Of a stretch of DNA of 56,866 bases, positions 34,796-44,679 are shown one piece after another. The stretch lies in NCBI GenBank assembly GCA_959606905.1, contig CAUHML010000015.1, forward strand, positions 1 to 56,866. The letters run 5' to 3'. How positions within the stretch are numbered: position 1 is the first letter of the stretch; each line of letters opens with the position of its first letter. The stretch is from an uncultured Bacteroides sp. GTDB lineage: Bacteria > Bacteroidota > Bacteroidia > Bacteroidales > Bacteroidaceae. A program made the translations under genes and the position numbers. The notes under the pieces were generated by a model. The model was not told the DNA's origin. It ran no database searches and worked only from the letters and a program-made list of their open reading frames with translations.

Positions 34796-36651
34796 ATTTG
34801 TTGTACCTCTAACTTCGGTTTATTATGTAACGAATCTACTACAGTTTCCACTGGTCCAATCTTATCTATTACTGATTGGCTAGTTTTTGATAGCGTAAAA
34901 ACTAATATAGCATATATGCCTATTAATACTACTCCTGCTATGCAACGACCTGTTTTCAAATATTGATACCAATTTATCCTCTGAATTAATAATGGCGAAA
35001 TAAATAAATACAAAGATGCAAAAAGTAATAATAATACTCCAAAGCCAATCGTATTAGCTATCAATTGATATAAATTCAGAGTTGTATTATTAATAAATAT
35101 ATTTACAATGCCAAAAAGAAAAGTAATAGCTGCTGTAAATATCGCTATTAAATCATAAGCTTTTTTATCTGAAGTTTTAATATCATTTTTTATCTGAGTT
35201 ATTTCTTTTCTCTCTATTGATAGATCACAACGGAACCTTAAATACTCTTTGGTTCTATTAAATTGCTCCAATCGTTCTTTCAACGTGTTATAATCAATAT
35301 ATTTCGCATAAGCCGAAGGCACAAATAGTTTTATTGATTTATCCACACAGTACATAGACTCTTCAAATGGCAATTGAAAAGGGAAAAACTGATGAGCCCG
35401 ACTCCATTCATAAGATTCTCTATATAAAATAATAATGCGCCCAAGTTCTTCCAATTTATCTTCTATTAGCTTATCATCAAAATCTCCTTTTTCTATATGA
35501 AGTTCAATACATTTAATAATAGCTTCTATAGCCTTTTCATATGGATGGAAATTTTTCACTCCAGTTTTCGCTTGTATATTCTCTATGTGTCGAAGTTCTT
35601 CTTTTATATGTTTCAAATTGGGTTCGCATTTTTGTGTATAAAACGAAAAGCGACAATTATGCAAGAAATTCAATATAGAATTCAACGAAAATTTATTATA
35701 TTCCTCTACCGAATTACTAGGATTTATAAACTCTCTCGAATTTCGTTTTATTTGGTATATATCTGAGAACTTTTTAAGAACAAAATCCATTTTAACAATA
35801 TCAGACTTATTAGCAAGATTCTGTTTATAATATTTCATCAGCAAAACAAATGATTTCAATTCAGGATTTCCCCCACTAATATCATTTAAAAGTTCATTTG
35901 CTTGTGATTCAGAATCACATTCTCTTGCAATAAACCCATCATAATCCCCAATATCTAAATCCTTAGGATTTATGCATATAGCACTTGATTCTGTATTAAT
36001 ATAAAAAGGAGATTCTTTAATATTGTATATTATAAAATGGCATTTGTGGAGCAAGACAGCTAAAACAGACCTTCTTTCAGAACTCCCTTCAGAAATGTAT
36101 TCCTTTAATCTATCTCTACTTATAAGTAGATTTTGGAATTCATCTTCACCAATAGGAAACCGATAATCAAACAAACATAAAGGAATTGTAATCTCTGGAA
36201 ATAATTTAAGAATTTTGTCAGTTGAATTAATGTTTTTCAATTTGTAGAAACCATATTTATATTGGTTCCCCTCAGTACTAAATTTATTTTTCGAAATTGT
36301 TACAAAATAATTATAGTGTTGTAATGCATTATAGATTGAGTAATTCAAATCCCTATATCGTGACAGCAACTTATCAACCTTTTCACTTCCAGAGTCTGAA
36401 AGTGATGGCGGAGCATATTCCACTGTCGTTTTGGCAAGAAAATTATTTAGTACATCTAGAAAATTAGGAACATTAATATATTCCCCACTAATAATCGACC
36501 TACTTAACAGTATAAAACATGTCTCAAAGAAATTTTCAATTTGAGCACTTTTATCAAAAAAGACAGATTCTTCCTCACTACTATTGGGAAGCCAAGATTC
36601 TGGAAACTCTTCTATAAAGTGATTATAACACTGCTCTAATATAAACCCCAT
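34780..36651 (-). CDS. Unknown 623-residue protein with C-terminal membrane anchor (prophage cargo)
   Basis: Not recognised. The first about 470 residues are soluble, mostly helical and rich in Lys, Glu, Asn and aromatic residues, without an ATP- or nuclease-type motif that I can see. A charged, coiled-coil-like stretch follows (about 455-500, SIERKEITQIKNDI). Then come three hydrophobic segments (about 503-525, 531-560 and 577-594) and a short hydrophilic tail. This shape, a large cytoplasmic sensor plus membrane module, is common among abortive-infection and toxin proteins. It is 14 bases downstream of a Panacea-domain gene and very AT-rich compared with the tail genes, so the two are probably one cassette brought in as cargo. 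A toxin or phage-defence effector role is inference from context only. Confidence 0.8.
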   Translation of the reverse strand: MGFILEQCYNHFIEEFPESWLPNSSEEESVFFDKSAQIENFFETCFILLSRSIISGEYINVPNFLDVLNNFLAKTTVEYAPPSLSDSGSEKVDKLLSRYRDLNYSIYNALQHYNYFVTISKNKFSTEGNQYKYGFYKLKNINSTDKILKLFPEITIPLCLFDYRFPIGEDEFQNLLISRDRLKEYISEGSSERRSVLAVLLHKCHFIIYNIKESPFYINTESSAICINPKDLDIGDYDGFIARECDSESQANELLNDISGGNPELKSFVLLMKYYKQNLANKSDIVKMDFVLKKFSDIYQIKRNSREFINPSNSVEEYNKFSLNSILNFLHNCRFSFYTQKCEPNLKHIKEELRHIENIQAKTGVKNFHPYEKAIEAIIKCIELHIEKGDFDDKLIEDKLEELGRIIILYRESYEWSRAHQFFPFQLPFEESMYCVDKSIKLFVPSAYAKYIDYNTLKERLEQFNRTKEYLRFRCDLSIERKEITQIKNDIKTSDKKAYDLIAIFTAAITFLFGIVNIFINNTTLNLYQLIANTIGFGVLLLLFASLYLFISPLLIQRINWYQYLKTGRCIAGVVLIGIYAILVFTLSKTSQSVIDKIGPVETVVDSLHNKPKLEVQQIKVAE

Positions 36652-36665
36652 CCTACTTGTTTTGT

Positions 36666-37187
36666 TTATTCAAAGTATTTATTTCTATCATTTCTAATCG
36701 ATTCTACAGTCATTTTGTAACTTGACATTTCCATTAACCTAGCAAAAGCTATGGATTGTCTCCAACTTTCCCATTTATGTGTAATCTCCACCAAAGAAAA
36801 AGCATTTAATAATATAAGATGCTCATTTTTCTCTTTTAAGGTATTGACAGCATCTTTTATTTGAGTGTAATCTTCTATTTTATAAGGTAATATCACATTC
36901 TCCTTTTTGATAATAGACCTTTCTGTTACAATATAAGATGGCAATCTGTTATCTTGAATAGCATTATATATATCACTCTCCACTGGTCCATAAGGCAATG
37001 CATGAAAATTATTAAAAACATCCAATAAATCTCTTGCACCTTCCCTCTTTGGTGCAGCAGTTAAAAATAAAAGCTTGAGTACGGATAACTTAGAACAGTT
37101 CTGAAAATTCATGGATTCTTTACCCTCATCTTTATACCATTGTTCAAAGAGAGACAACATATAATCAAAGGCAAATATTTTATTCAT
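36666..37187 (-). CDS. Panacea (DUF4065)-domain protein, probable antitoxin
   Basis: A 173-residue protein whose N-terminal half fits the Panacea/DUF4065 (SocA-like) fold: helices with LSVLKLLFLTAA (about 30-41) and the hallmark FHALPYGPVESDIYNAI (about 61-77). Panacea proteins are known as antitoxins paired with very different toxins (established knowledge of the family). It is first in a two-gene unit with the 623-residue membrane protein, with a 14-base gap, the usual layout of such pairs. The 143 bases upstream (37188-37330) are AT-rich; the best promoter-like sequence there is imperfect (TTTATTTG). Confidence 0.75.
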   Translation of the reverse strand: MNKIFAFDYMLSLFEQWYKDEGKESMNFQNCSKLSVLKLLFLTAAPKREGARDLLDVFNNFHALPYGPVESDIYNAIQDNRLPSYIVTERSIIKKENVILPYKIEDYTQIKDAVNTLKEKNEHLILLNAFSLVEITHKWESWRQSIAFARLMEMSSYKMTVESIRNDRNKYFE

Positions 37188-37330
37188 AACAACCGTATTA
37201 AGTTTATAATAGTAATGCTTACATCATTAAATTAGTTTGCAAATAAAGTAATTATTCTCTCTTATTCTGTTTTTCGTTAACATTCTTAAGCAAATAGTAA
37301 CACTATAACTATTAAGTTGTACACTTAAAT

Positions 37331-37804
37331 TTACCATACAATCACATTCCAACTCACCCCTGCACCAACATACCAACCACTTCTTGAGTAACTATATCCA
37401 ACTTGCAAACCAAATCCCCATCGTTTTTTCTTCTGCAAAGGTGAAAGAGTAATAATTTCCTTGTCTCTGTACACCTCCATGAAGTCAAGGGTCGGATTAT
37501 ATCCACTGACCACCGCCCGGTAATCATCGGTCTTATATTCTTTGCTTGTTATCGGGATAAGTACCGGAACCGTATCTCCTTTTACGGTCTTATCGATAGT
37601 TGTATCTATCAGAATCGGTAAATATACCGTATCTGTCCTCTTTAGTGTCTCCTTAACAGGCAAAAGTACTATATCAACTATAGTATCCCGCAGTTTTACC
37701 GTATCTCCTTTCGTATAGACAGTCGAAGGATCGTACGGATTACATTGCATCCACACGAGTATGCCAAGTAACAAGCATACTAATATCCAAGGTAGTACTT
37801 TCAT
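37331..37804 (-). CDS. Small membrane-anchored phage protein, possible spanin
   Basis: A 157-residue protein with an N-terminal hydrophobic segment (about 4-19) directly followed by Cys21, a Thr/Val/Asp-rich middle with repeated DT/DTV pairs (about 33-85), and two amphipathic beta-strands at the C-terminus (WGFGLQVGYSYS and WYVGAGVSWNVIVW). It overlaps the amidase by four bases (ATGA) within the lysis module. The shape, an inner anchor or acylated Cys plus terminal strands, suggests a unimolecular spanin that bridges or disrupts the outer membrane. That role is inferred; the lipobox is not canonical. Confidence 0.7.
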   Translation of the reverse strand: MKVLPWILVCLLLGILVWMQCNPYDPSTVYTKGDTVKLRDTIVDIVLLPVKETLKRTDTVYLPILIDTTIDKTVKGDTVPVLIPITSKEYKTDDYRAVVSGYNPTLDFMEVYRDKEIITLSPLQKKKRWGFGLQVGYSYSRSGWYVGAGVSWNVIVW

Positions 37805-38295
37805 GGTTTAACTACTGTATTACGCAAGAAATTGGTAAATTCGCTCCGGACATCGAAGCAGGGACAAGCCTTGATATATTCCCTAGACTCTACCTCTCCG
37901 CTGCCGTCCAGATCCGGCGAAGTATCACGGTGTCCGAGTACTTCAATTATAGGATATTCCTTACAGAGCTTCGAGACTAATTCACGTAGTGCTGTCCTTT
38001 GAGCTGGAGTACGTGTATCTGCCGCCTTTCCGGATGCGTCCAGACCGCCGATATAACAGATGCCAATGGAATGTCTGTTATAGGATGAATCACTAAATCC
38101 TTTCGTATTGCAATGAGCTCCGTCAATCGTTAAAGGTCTACCCTCTTCTACCATTCCGTCAAGGTCAATAATGAAGTTATAACCGATCTGATTGAATCCC
38201 CGTGCCCGGTGCATTTGGTCGAGATCTTTCACACGTAAATCTTGCCCAGTTCTTGTTGCTGAGCAATGGATAATAATTGCATCAATAGTTTTCAT
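37801..38295 (-). CDS. N-acetylmuramoyl-L-alanine amidase (endolysin)
   Basis: A 164-residue single-domain Amidase_2 (T7-lysozyme-like) enzyme that cuts the amide bond between MurNAc and L-Ala in peptidoglycan. Zinc-ligand candidates are His10 in IIHCSAT, the His of GAHCN (about 81) and the Cys in KACPCFD (about 149); the active-site Tyr lies in QIGYNFII. GHRD (about 127) is the family's conserved loop. There is no signal peptide, so export needs the holin. It lies between the holin-like gene and the spanin-like gene. Confidence 0.93.
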   Translation of the reverse strand: MKTIDAIIIHCSATRTGQDLRVKDLDQMHRARGFNQIGYNFIIDLDGMVEEGRPLTIDGAHCNTKGFSDSSYNRHSIGICYIGGLDASGKAADTRTPAQRTALRELVSKLCKEYPIIEVLGHRDTSPDLDGSGEVESREYIKACPCFDVRSEFTNFLRNTVVKP

Positions 38296-38315
38296 TTCTT
38301 TTCCTCCTTATTATT

Positions 38316-38666
38316 TTAGTAACCCGTCTGAGGTTCGCGTTCCAAGCATTTCCGCACTTCACAACGCTTCATATCAGACTCTTTTAATTTTAATTCTGTC
38401 TCATGCCGTTTATGAACCTCATCAAGATGAGCAGCTTGTTCCTGTCGAAGTTCTACATAAATAGCATCAATTTTCGCGTCACGTTGAGCGATGCGTTCTT
38501 CCAACCAGGCAACCTGCTTTCGCTCGTTTTCATTCTCTGCCGCATCTGCTGCCGCATCCTCTTTTCGAGCATTTGTTTTCCGGTTAACGTAGAAGTTAAC
38601 TATCCATTTGATTGCTTCCAATCCGCCCAAGGCACCGAGTATTGTTAGCCAGTCGTTTAGTTCCAT
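38316..38666 (-). CDS. Holin-like protein with one membrane segment and coiled coil
   Basis: A 116-residue protein. A moderately hydrophobic N-terminal segment (about 6-27, LTILGALGGLEAIKWIVNFYV) is followed by a long charged coiled coil (about 35-105). This layout is common in Bacteroidota phages beside the endolysin. It may be a holin or an Rz-like protein; the sequence alone does not decide. Confidence 0.7.
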   Translation of the reverse strand: MELNDWLTILGALGGLEAIKWIVNFYVNRKTNARKEDAAADAAENENERKQVAWLEERIAQRDAKIDAIYVELRQEQAAHLDEVHKRHETELKLKESDMKRCEVRKCLEREPQTGY

Positions 38667-38703
38667 ATTCTTATTATATATATTGTAGCCTGAACATTTA
38701 GCC

Positions 38704-40821
38704 CTATTTTTTAACTTTTAAGAATCCATTTTCATCAACATACGTTTCTCCTTGAATAAGAAATGGGTCATCTACCCGTTTCCACTTGCTAGACTGAAAT
38801 GAAGCAGTCCCTCTATTTACCATTATATTTAAATCTCCTTCAGAATCGGAATATTCTTCTTTTGAACTAATCTTTATGACAGATCCACTTATATATGCGG
38901 ATGAAAAGGAATTAGAAGTCCCATTATTAATTGATATTGAATTATCTCTTATCTCATTTTCAGAATAATAACCATCATATAGATCATTATGGCCTCTCAA
39001 AGATATAATTGGAGATTTAGGTCTATCTTCTCCATTATCAAAAGTAGATATATCTATCAATTTCCTTTTTTTTTCATCATATATATTTACTGTCCCTTCA
39101 TACGAATAAACCTTATTTATTGGATCAAGCTCGAACACTACTTCATCATCAACCAATGCGAATATCCCGGTACGCTTCGTCCCGTCAGCTCCGGTGAGAC
39201 AATCACGTCCCATAGCGACGCCTGTCAGCTTCCCGTTACTGTCTTTTGTGCCGGAAAACATCTTGGGAGACACCATATACTCACCTCCTATTTCCGTCTT
39301 ATTATTATTCCATTCCTCAATCCACGGAAGAAGGTTCGCATCTTGACCGTCTTTTCCTCTGAATCTGATAGGAGTGCCCCATTCACCTGAATCTGCACTT
39401 TCTGCCACCTTCTGTGAAATCCAAACGACGGATGCCGTTGAATTTGTATGCCACCCTTCGGTTGTACCATTCCCTGTAGGAACGGCAGGTTCGGTTTCGC
39501 TGTCATGATAGGTTATGTAAACTCTCATACCATCCTTACCGTTTGTACCGTCCGTGCCGTCATTACCATCTGCCACCATTAATTCCCAAGCTGTGCCGTT
39601 ATAGATGTAGACACGCCCGTTGTCAGTGTCACGATACACCCAGTTTTTTACAGGGTCAGCTGGAGCGGTAGACAAGTCACCTTTCCATACAATGTCCAGA
39701 CCATCCTTTCCGTCATTACCGTTAATTCCGTCCAGGCCATCCTCACCGTCAACGGTCATTACATACCAAGCATTATCTTGATAGACATAGTTCTTCTTGT
39801 CGGATGTATTGCGGTAATACCAGCCGTTCTGAGGATTGGAGGGATGAGAAGTGAACTCGCCTTTATATACAAGACTGCTACCGTCTTTCCCAGGTTCGCC
39901 TTTCAGGTTCCTTTTTACTTCACTATCCAAGTTATCCCAAGTAAGTTTCACGCCGCTTCCGAAATGGAAACCGTCAGTGTCCCAATATATAGCCCTGTTG
40001 AATATGTCACCGTTGCCTTCCTTGTCCCATCTGATATTGCCTTTTGCAATGAATCCGGAACTGTCGGGATTGAACTGGTACAGGATTGTCCCGTCATCGT
40101 CTACACCTTTCAGCATACCGTTGACGCAATAGAATCCTTTCAATCCATTCGTTCCCGGTATATCACCGCCCACACGAACCTTCAGGCAGTTGCTCCAGTC
40201 CTTTGAATAAATACCGGCCAGCACGTCAATGGCAGGCTGTGCATTTTCATCAGCGTGCATATAGATAGCGGAATGCCTTCCTGCGTACTGTGTTTCGTAT
40301 GAACTGTTACCAAATTGCACTATGTCGTCCCCAACGGAAGGGGGATTAGAGACCGACACGTGCCCCGATTCATCCGCCACCGTTTCAAACTCGCTGACCG
40401 GGATACGGATAACCCCGTCAGCAACGGACTCTATCTCTACATGATAAGACTTCTGATTTCCCGTAAATTCCTTATAGCGGATAAAGTCATGCTCCACAAA
40501 GCTCATATCCTTATCCTCAATCGTGATAAGATAATACAGGCCGTCTTCCGACAATTCAGCGGTCTTTATTTTTCCGCATCCTTGCGTGATGGCCTGCGCC
40601 CCGATAATAGCGCGTATCTTGGATATCAGCAACTCAAACACCGTGAACTGTCCACGTACACGGATAGCGTCAATTTCAAGCATCCACTTGCCCTTGACAT
40701 ATTCCCAAATTTTCCAACCATAACCCGAAAAACCGGATAAAAAGAATTCTACGATTTTCTCACCCATCTTTATTCCGGATGAGATAAATCCGACAATTGC
40801 CGAACTGGATAATCCTGCCAT
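38704..40821 (-). CDS. Tail fibre protein with collagen-like segments
   Basis: A 705-residue phage structural protein. After an N-terminal membrane/baseplate-type region (about 1-60) and a beta-rich part, three short collagen-like runs with Gly-x-Asp/Gly-x-Asn triplets appear (about 303-312, 358-374, 419-433), each followed by a repeated small domain (VYKGEF..., IVWKGDL..., and YYRNTSD/VYRDTDN variants). The C-terminal 200 residues are beta-strand-rich and low in similarity. Such fibres contact the host surface. It is the last gene of the tail operon before the lysis genes and is 9 bases after the next fibre gene. Confidence 0.8.
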   Translation of the reverse strand: MAGLSSSAIVGFISSGIKMGEKIVEFFLSGFSGYGWKIWEYVKGKWMLEIDAIRVRGQFTVFELLISKIRAIIGAQAITQGCGKIKTAELSEDGLYYLITIEDKDMSFVEHDFIRYKEFTGNQKSYHVEIESVADGVIRIPVSEFETVADESGHVSVSNPPSVGDDIVQFGNSSYETQYAGRHSAIYMHADENAQPAIDVLAGIYSKDWSNCLKVRVGGDIPGTNGLKGFYCVNGMLKGVDDDGTILYQFNPDSSGFIAKGNIRWDKEGNGDIFNRAIYWDTDGFHFGSGVKLTWDNLDSEVKRNLKGEPGKDGSSLVYKGEFTSHPSNPQNGWYYRNTSDKKNYVYQDNAWYVMTVDGEDGLDGINGNDGKDGLDIVWKGDLSTAPADPVKNWVYRDTDNGRVYIYNGTAWELMVADGNDGTDGTNGKDGMRVYITYHDSETEPAVPTGNGTTEGWHTNSTASVVWISQKVAESADSGEWGTPIRFRGKDGQDANLLPWIEEWNNNKTEIGGEYMVSPKMFSGTKDSNGKLTGVAMGRDCLTGADGTKRTGIFALVDDEVVFELDPINKVYSYEGTVNIYDEKKRKLIDISTFDNGEDRPKSPIISLRGHNDLYDGYYSENEIRDNSISINNGTSNSFSSAYISGSVIKISSKEEYSDSEGDLNIMVNRGTASFQSSKWKRVDDPFLIQGETYVDENGFLKVKK

Positions 40822-40830
40822 ATTATAATA

Positions 40831-43800
40831 TTAAGATAGTTTTGTAACTTCGACTATACAGATTGGGGATATTCTGGAGTAACCGGGTTCTGCTGAAGGA
40901 TCGTTATTATAACCTTGAGCAACTAACAGATAACCATCTGAATCCACTGCTACATCGTCGAATGTATACCAATCAGAATTATTGTTGATTACTTTAGTAG
41001 ACAAGTCGGATGCTAATACTTGTTGCACAGCATTTTGAACGTATAAATTCCAAGGTTGGGTATTGGGTACAGAATTTTTGTCTGATAATAAAAGTCTGAC
41101 CTTATAGTTACCCGGAGTTAACCCCTTTAATATTACGACACTTTGAATTTCAGCCGTGTAAGAAGTGAAATTACCACGTGTGGGAACAACGATATTTTTG
41201 GTAGAGCCATCCCAAATCATTGAGTTGGGATATTGTACTTCCGCTCCTAATGTCACCCCTTGCCAATAAACAGGAGCGCCTGTTCCGCCTAGGACATCCT
41301 TGGACAACTTTGCTCCCATAGCTGCATAATCAGCTTTGTTATATGGTATATATCTACCTGTCAAGGTTCCAACGTAGTTTCCCTGAATATCTTTTAGATC
41401 CACAGCTGCATTACCGGAGTTTATGGGTTGGACAAAGCCGACGCCATCCACATTCCCTGCCGATGGTATGTTTGCCAGTAATATTATGACAGGCGGTTCT
41501 GTAAGAGTTACGGAATCGCTGCCAACGCTTGATTCAGAAACTTCATTCTTCAACTGTCCATACAAAGTTTTAGCTCCAGAAGTTGCAAATTCGTAAATAA
41601 TATTATCTTTCCATGCTTCCCATGCAGCAGACGCCAAGCCTGCTGACGTTTCCGCCAATCTGTAATGCGTTGGAGTTCCCTGACTGATTTCAAATGAAAC
41701 AGGTACGGTATAGCCGGCAAAAGAATCTTTCCCTTCCGCCAGTGTTATGCTTGTCAGGCCAACGGGCTGCACTACCTGTATAGAATCAGACTTGATCGAA
41801 GATTCTGTCGTCTCATTTCCGACCTGCGCATATACTGTCAAATTACCATCCACTATTTTTGAGTCATATTGAACTGTCGAACCGCCCCACACAATCCAGT
41901 CTGTACAATCAGACAAATCCGCCTGTTGGCCGATCTTGTATTTGGTGATGGTATTCAACGTCTCAAATTTAACCGATACAATACCGGAATCTGTGCTGGC
42001 ATCCCCATTGTTGACAGTAATACTGTCCAACCGTGCCGTAACAGCATCTATCAACTCGATGGCGGCTGATCTGGATACCGTTTCAGTAGTGGCATTTTTC
42101 AATTTTGCATACAGTATTTTGTTTCCATAAGATGCGGATAGTTGCACTATCGGATTTTCAGTGAATTCCACCCATGATGCTCCCGCAAACGATGAATTTT
42201 CCGAAACCATGTAATGAGTTGGATATCCGAGGTAGTCAAATGTTACATTTACATTTCTCTGTATCGCCGAAGCTGCTCCGTTATCTATCGTGATGCCTTT
42301 CAGAGTCAATGTCGGCTCAAGCAGAGTTATACCGGCTGATAATACTCCGGTCTCCCCATACGCATTCTTTAGCTTCACATAAACGGTTTTAGCATTGAAT
42401 CCGGAAGACAACTTGAATGTCGGTTTTTCCACATATTCAATCCATGAGGCTCCTGTAAACGACATATCCTCTGAAACCATATAATGGGACGGAGCCTGAC
42501 CGCTGTAGGTAATGTTTAGTATAACATTCCGATCTTGAGTGAATTCCTGCCCGGAGTTGATCACAAACGATTCAAGTACAGGCGGTGACACCCATTTATT
42601 GATTCTTGCCAAATACGGCTCCTTCAATCCCGGTTTCAACATCTGAACAAAATAATAAGCGTCATCATACGCATACTCCGCATTATAATCTGCCTCAAAT
42701 GATTCCACATACTTGTTCACCCGTTCCAACAACAACGGGTTGAAGTCAAGGTTAACCAGCAGCCTGCCGTCATTCATAGCGAATGATGTTCCATACACAT
42801 TGTCCCCCGATGTGACAGACACCCCTTCCAGTGACGGAACACCTGATATGAGTACGGACAAGTCCCTGAAAAAGAAATTGGCGCCCTTCGGCACATACAT
42901 CCTGTAATGTACCCCCGTTTCCGTCACAGTCTTAACAGACAGCGTGTTTTCCCTCATATACCAATATTCAAAGAATTCATCTAAAGTAGGGAACCATAGA
43001 TTGTCTAAGCCGATATCTCCATACAATCGATGCAGATTCTTAATGAATACCGATTCCCAGTGCGATCCTCTGTGTGTGGAACCTATCAACCAGTAGATCG
43101 ATTCCTTGTTTTCTGTTGCATTAAATCCGGATAGAATATCAAGTAAATCCTGCGCATATTGAGGATTATCATTATCGTATACCATATCATCTCCGTAAGC
43201 GAATAATCTCTGAATTGTTACATTATTTTTGCTTAAAGTAAAATCGGGACTGAATGGATAAACTTTTTTAATACTGGGGTCTCCTCCCTGCGCAGTAATG
43301 ACCTGAATGTTGTCATTAACCCGGCTGAAAGTTATATATTTGTGGTCGCCATTCGGTTCCACCATTAATTTTGGGGTAATGCCTATGTACTCCTTGAAAA
43401 GTGCGACCGAGTCCTCGACACATTTATCAAATTTTGCCTGTGTGTCGGTAGTAGCAGTATCATAGCCTATCAAATCGTGATAGGCTACCATGAACCCGAA
43501 GTCAAAAAAAAGTTTAAACTCCTTTTCTGACATCCACGGTAGAAAATAACCGAAATCCTGGCCTATGTATTGGTTTTTTAATTTATCCGGCCAAGTAGCA
43601 ACAGTAGTTGCATATCTTTTCTTTATCCCGGCACCATCAGTACATTGTGCGGGTTTTTCCGGATAATAAGCGTCAGAAACATACTGCTCTATCTGCGGGT
43701 CACCCTGCATACCCAAATGCCATGTAAGAATCCTATCATCAGGTAATTTAAATCTTTTAGCTATATATCTTTTATTAATCAGCGAAAATATATACTGGTA

Positions 43801-44679
43801 TATAGCATAACTATCGTCCGTGATATAGCTAAATACCATCTTCTTATTATACTTCAAAGGTGGAATCTCCAACGAAATAGCCTCCTTATTAACCGAACTT
43901 GGAAGCGTAATATCAAACTCAACCACATCACCCCAGAATTTGCAATATTGAATGTGCATCAGACCGTTTACCTCTTCAGATACCGTATTCCTGCATTTCA
44001 GCACAACACACGTCTGCAATTGAGAATTAATGTAAAACCGTGTAATGTCATAATTGAAATTGAAAAACTCCTTATTCAATCCTTTTCCGGTTGAAGCAAC
44101 GAATGATTCTACGTTAACATACGTCCCAAACCCTAGAGGCTCATCCGCAATCACATAATCTTTCGTTTCTCCGGCAGCCTTTGGCAAGTTGGATAAAGAT
44201 ACTGATCTTTCATAGATATCTATTACTTCTCCATTCATCTTATATTGACCGGCCAATTGTTCGGTACCGGAAATAACAAGAGGTTTGACGACCTTGTCGT
44301 TTAAATCCGAACTTAACTGATTATATAAAGAGCTCTGAACCTTCGATATTTCATCCGGGAACCGCTTATCCATATTAGCTACCGCAGCATCTGCCCGCGC
44401 TGCGCCATCCAACGCCGGTTGTTTCAACGATTGAAGCCATTCTTCTTCGCTGCCGGGAAAGCCATTGTCGACTGCCTGCTGATACGCGCTTTTTCCTTGA
44501 GACGAAAGTTCGTACCAATATACCCCGTCATCTGCCGGGACTACACCGGTTGAATCTTGTAAAGCCAAATATTTGGCATTTTTATAACGCCAAATATCAT
44601 TATATTCAACTTCTGTCTTATTGTTCCAGTCTCCTCTGGGAGTGATGGATATCTTGCCTAAATCTATATCATTAGCCAT
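40831..44679 (-). CDS. Large tail fibre with deacetylase-like domain and immunoglobulin-like repeats
   Basis: 1282 residues. The N-terminus (about 1-100) is a phage fibre attachment type (GDWNNKTEVEYNDIWRYKN). A middle region (about 278-545) resembles a NodB-type polysaccharide deacetylase: TDDS (287-290) at the metal/base motif, His401 in VAYHD, EPNGDH (441-446) and GSTHRGSH (533-540). The following part (about 700-1095) has four related domains of about 95 residues, each with a signature like SHYMVSEDMSFTGASW. The last 180 residues form another beta domain. It overlaps the Tal-like gene by eight bases. It is probably a receptor-binding or capsule-modifying fibre; the enzymatic activity is inference. 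Confidence 0.78.
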   Translation of the reverse strand: MANDIDLGKISITPRGDWNNKTEVEYNDIWRYKNAKYLALQDSTGVVPADDGVYWYELSSQGKSAYQQAVDNGFPGSEEEWLQSLKQPALDGAARADAAVANMDKRFPDEISKVQSSLYNQLSSDLNDKVVKPLVISGTEQLAGQYKMNGEVIDIYERSVSLSNLPKAAGETKDYVIADEPLGFGTYVNVESFVASTGKGLNKEFFNFNYDITRFYINSQLQTCVVLKCRNTVSEEVNGLMHIQYCKFWGDVVEFDITLPSSVNKEAISLEIPPLKYNKKMVFSYITDDSYAIYQYIFSLINKRYIAKRFKLPDDRILTWHLGMQGDPQIEQYVSDAYYPEKPAQCTDGAGIKKRYATTVATWPDKLKNQYIGQDFGYFLPWMSEKEFKLFFDFGFMVAYHDLIGYDTATTDTQAKFDKCVEDSVALFKEYIGITPKLMVEPNGDHKYITFSRVNDNIQVITAQGGDPSIKKVYPFSPDFTLSKNNVTIQRLFAYGDDMVYDNDNPQYAQDLLDILSGFNATENKESIYWLIGSTHRGSHWESVFIKNLHRLYGDIGLDNLWFPTLDEFFEYWYMRENTLSVKTVTETGVHYRMYVPKGANFFFRDLSVLISGVPSLEGVSVTSGDNVYGTSFAMNDGRLLVNLDFNPLLLERVNKYVESFEADYNAEYAYDDAYYFVQMLKPGLKEPYLARINKWVSPPVLESFVINSGQEFTQDRNVILNITYSGQAPSHYMVSEDMSFTGASWIEYVEKPTFKLSSGFNAKTVYVKLKNAYGETGVLSAGITLLEPTLTLKGITIDNGAASAIQRNVNVTFDYLGYPTHYMVSENSSFAGASWVEFTENPIVQLSASYGNKILYAKLKNATTETVSRSAAIELIDAVTARLDSITVNNGDASTDSGIVSVKFETLNTITKYKIGQQADLSDCTDWIVWGGSTVQYDSKIVDGNLTVYAQVGNETTESSIKSDSIQVVQPVGLTSITLAEGKDSFAGYTVPVSFEISQGTPTHYRLAETSAGLASAAWEAWKDNIIYEFATSGAKTLYGQLKNEVSESSVGSDSVTLTEPPVIILLANIPSAGNVDGVGFVQPINSGNAAVDLKDIQGNYVGTLTGRYIPYNKADYAAMGAKLSKDVLGGTGAPVYWQGVTLGAEVQYPNSMIWDGSTKNIVVPTRGNFTSYTAEIQSVVILKGLTPGNYKVRLLLSDKNSVPNTQPWNLYVQNAVQQVLASDLSTKVINNNSDWYTFDDVAVDSDGYLLVAQGYNNDPSAEPGYSRISPICIVEVTKLS

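Noticed and set aside
38704..44679. Possible diversity-generating retroelement target in the tail fibres
   Set aside because: No reverse transcriptase or template repeat is seen in the window.
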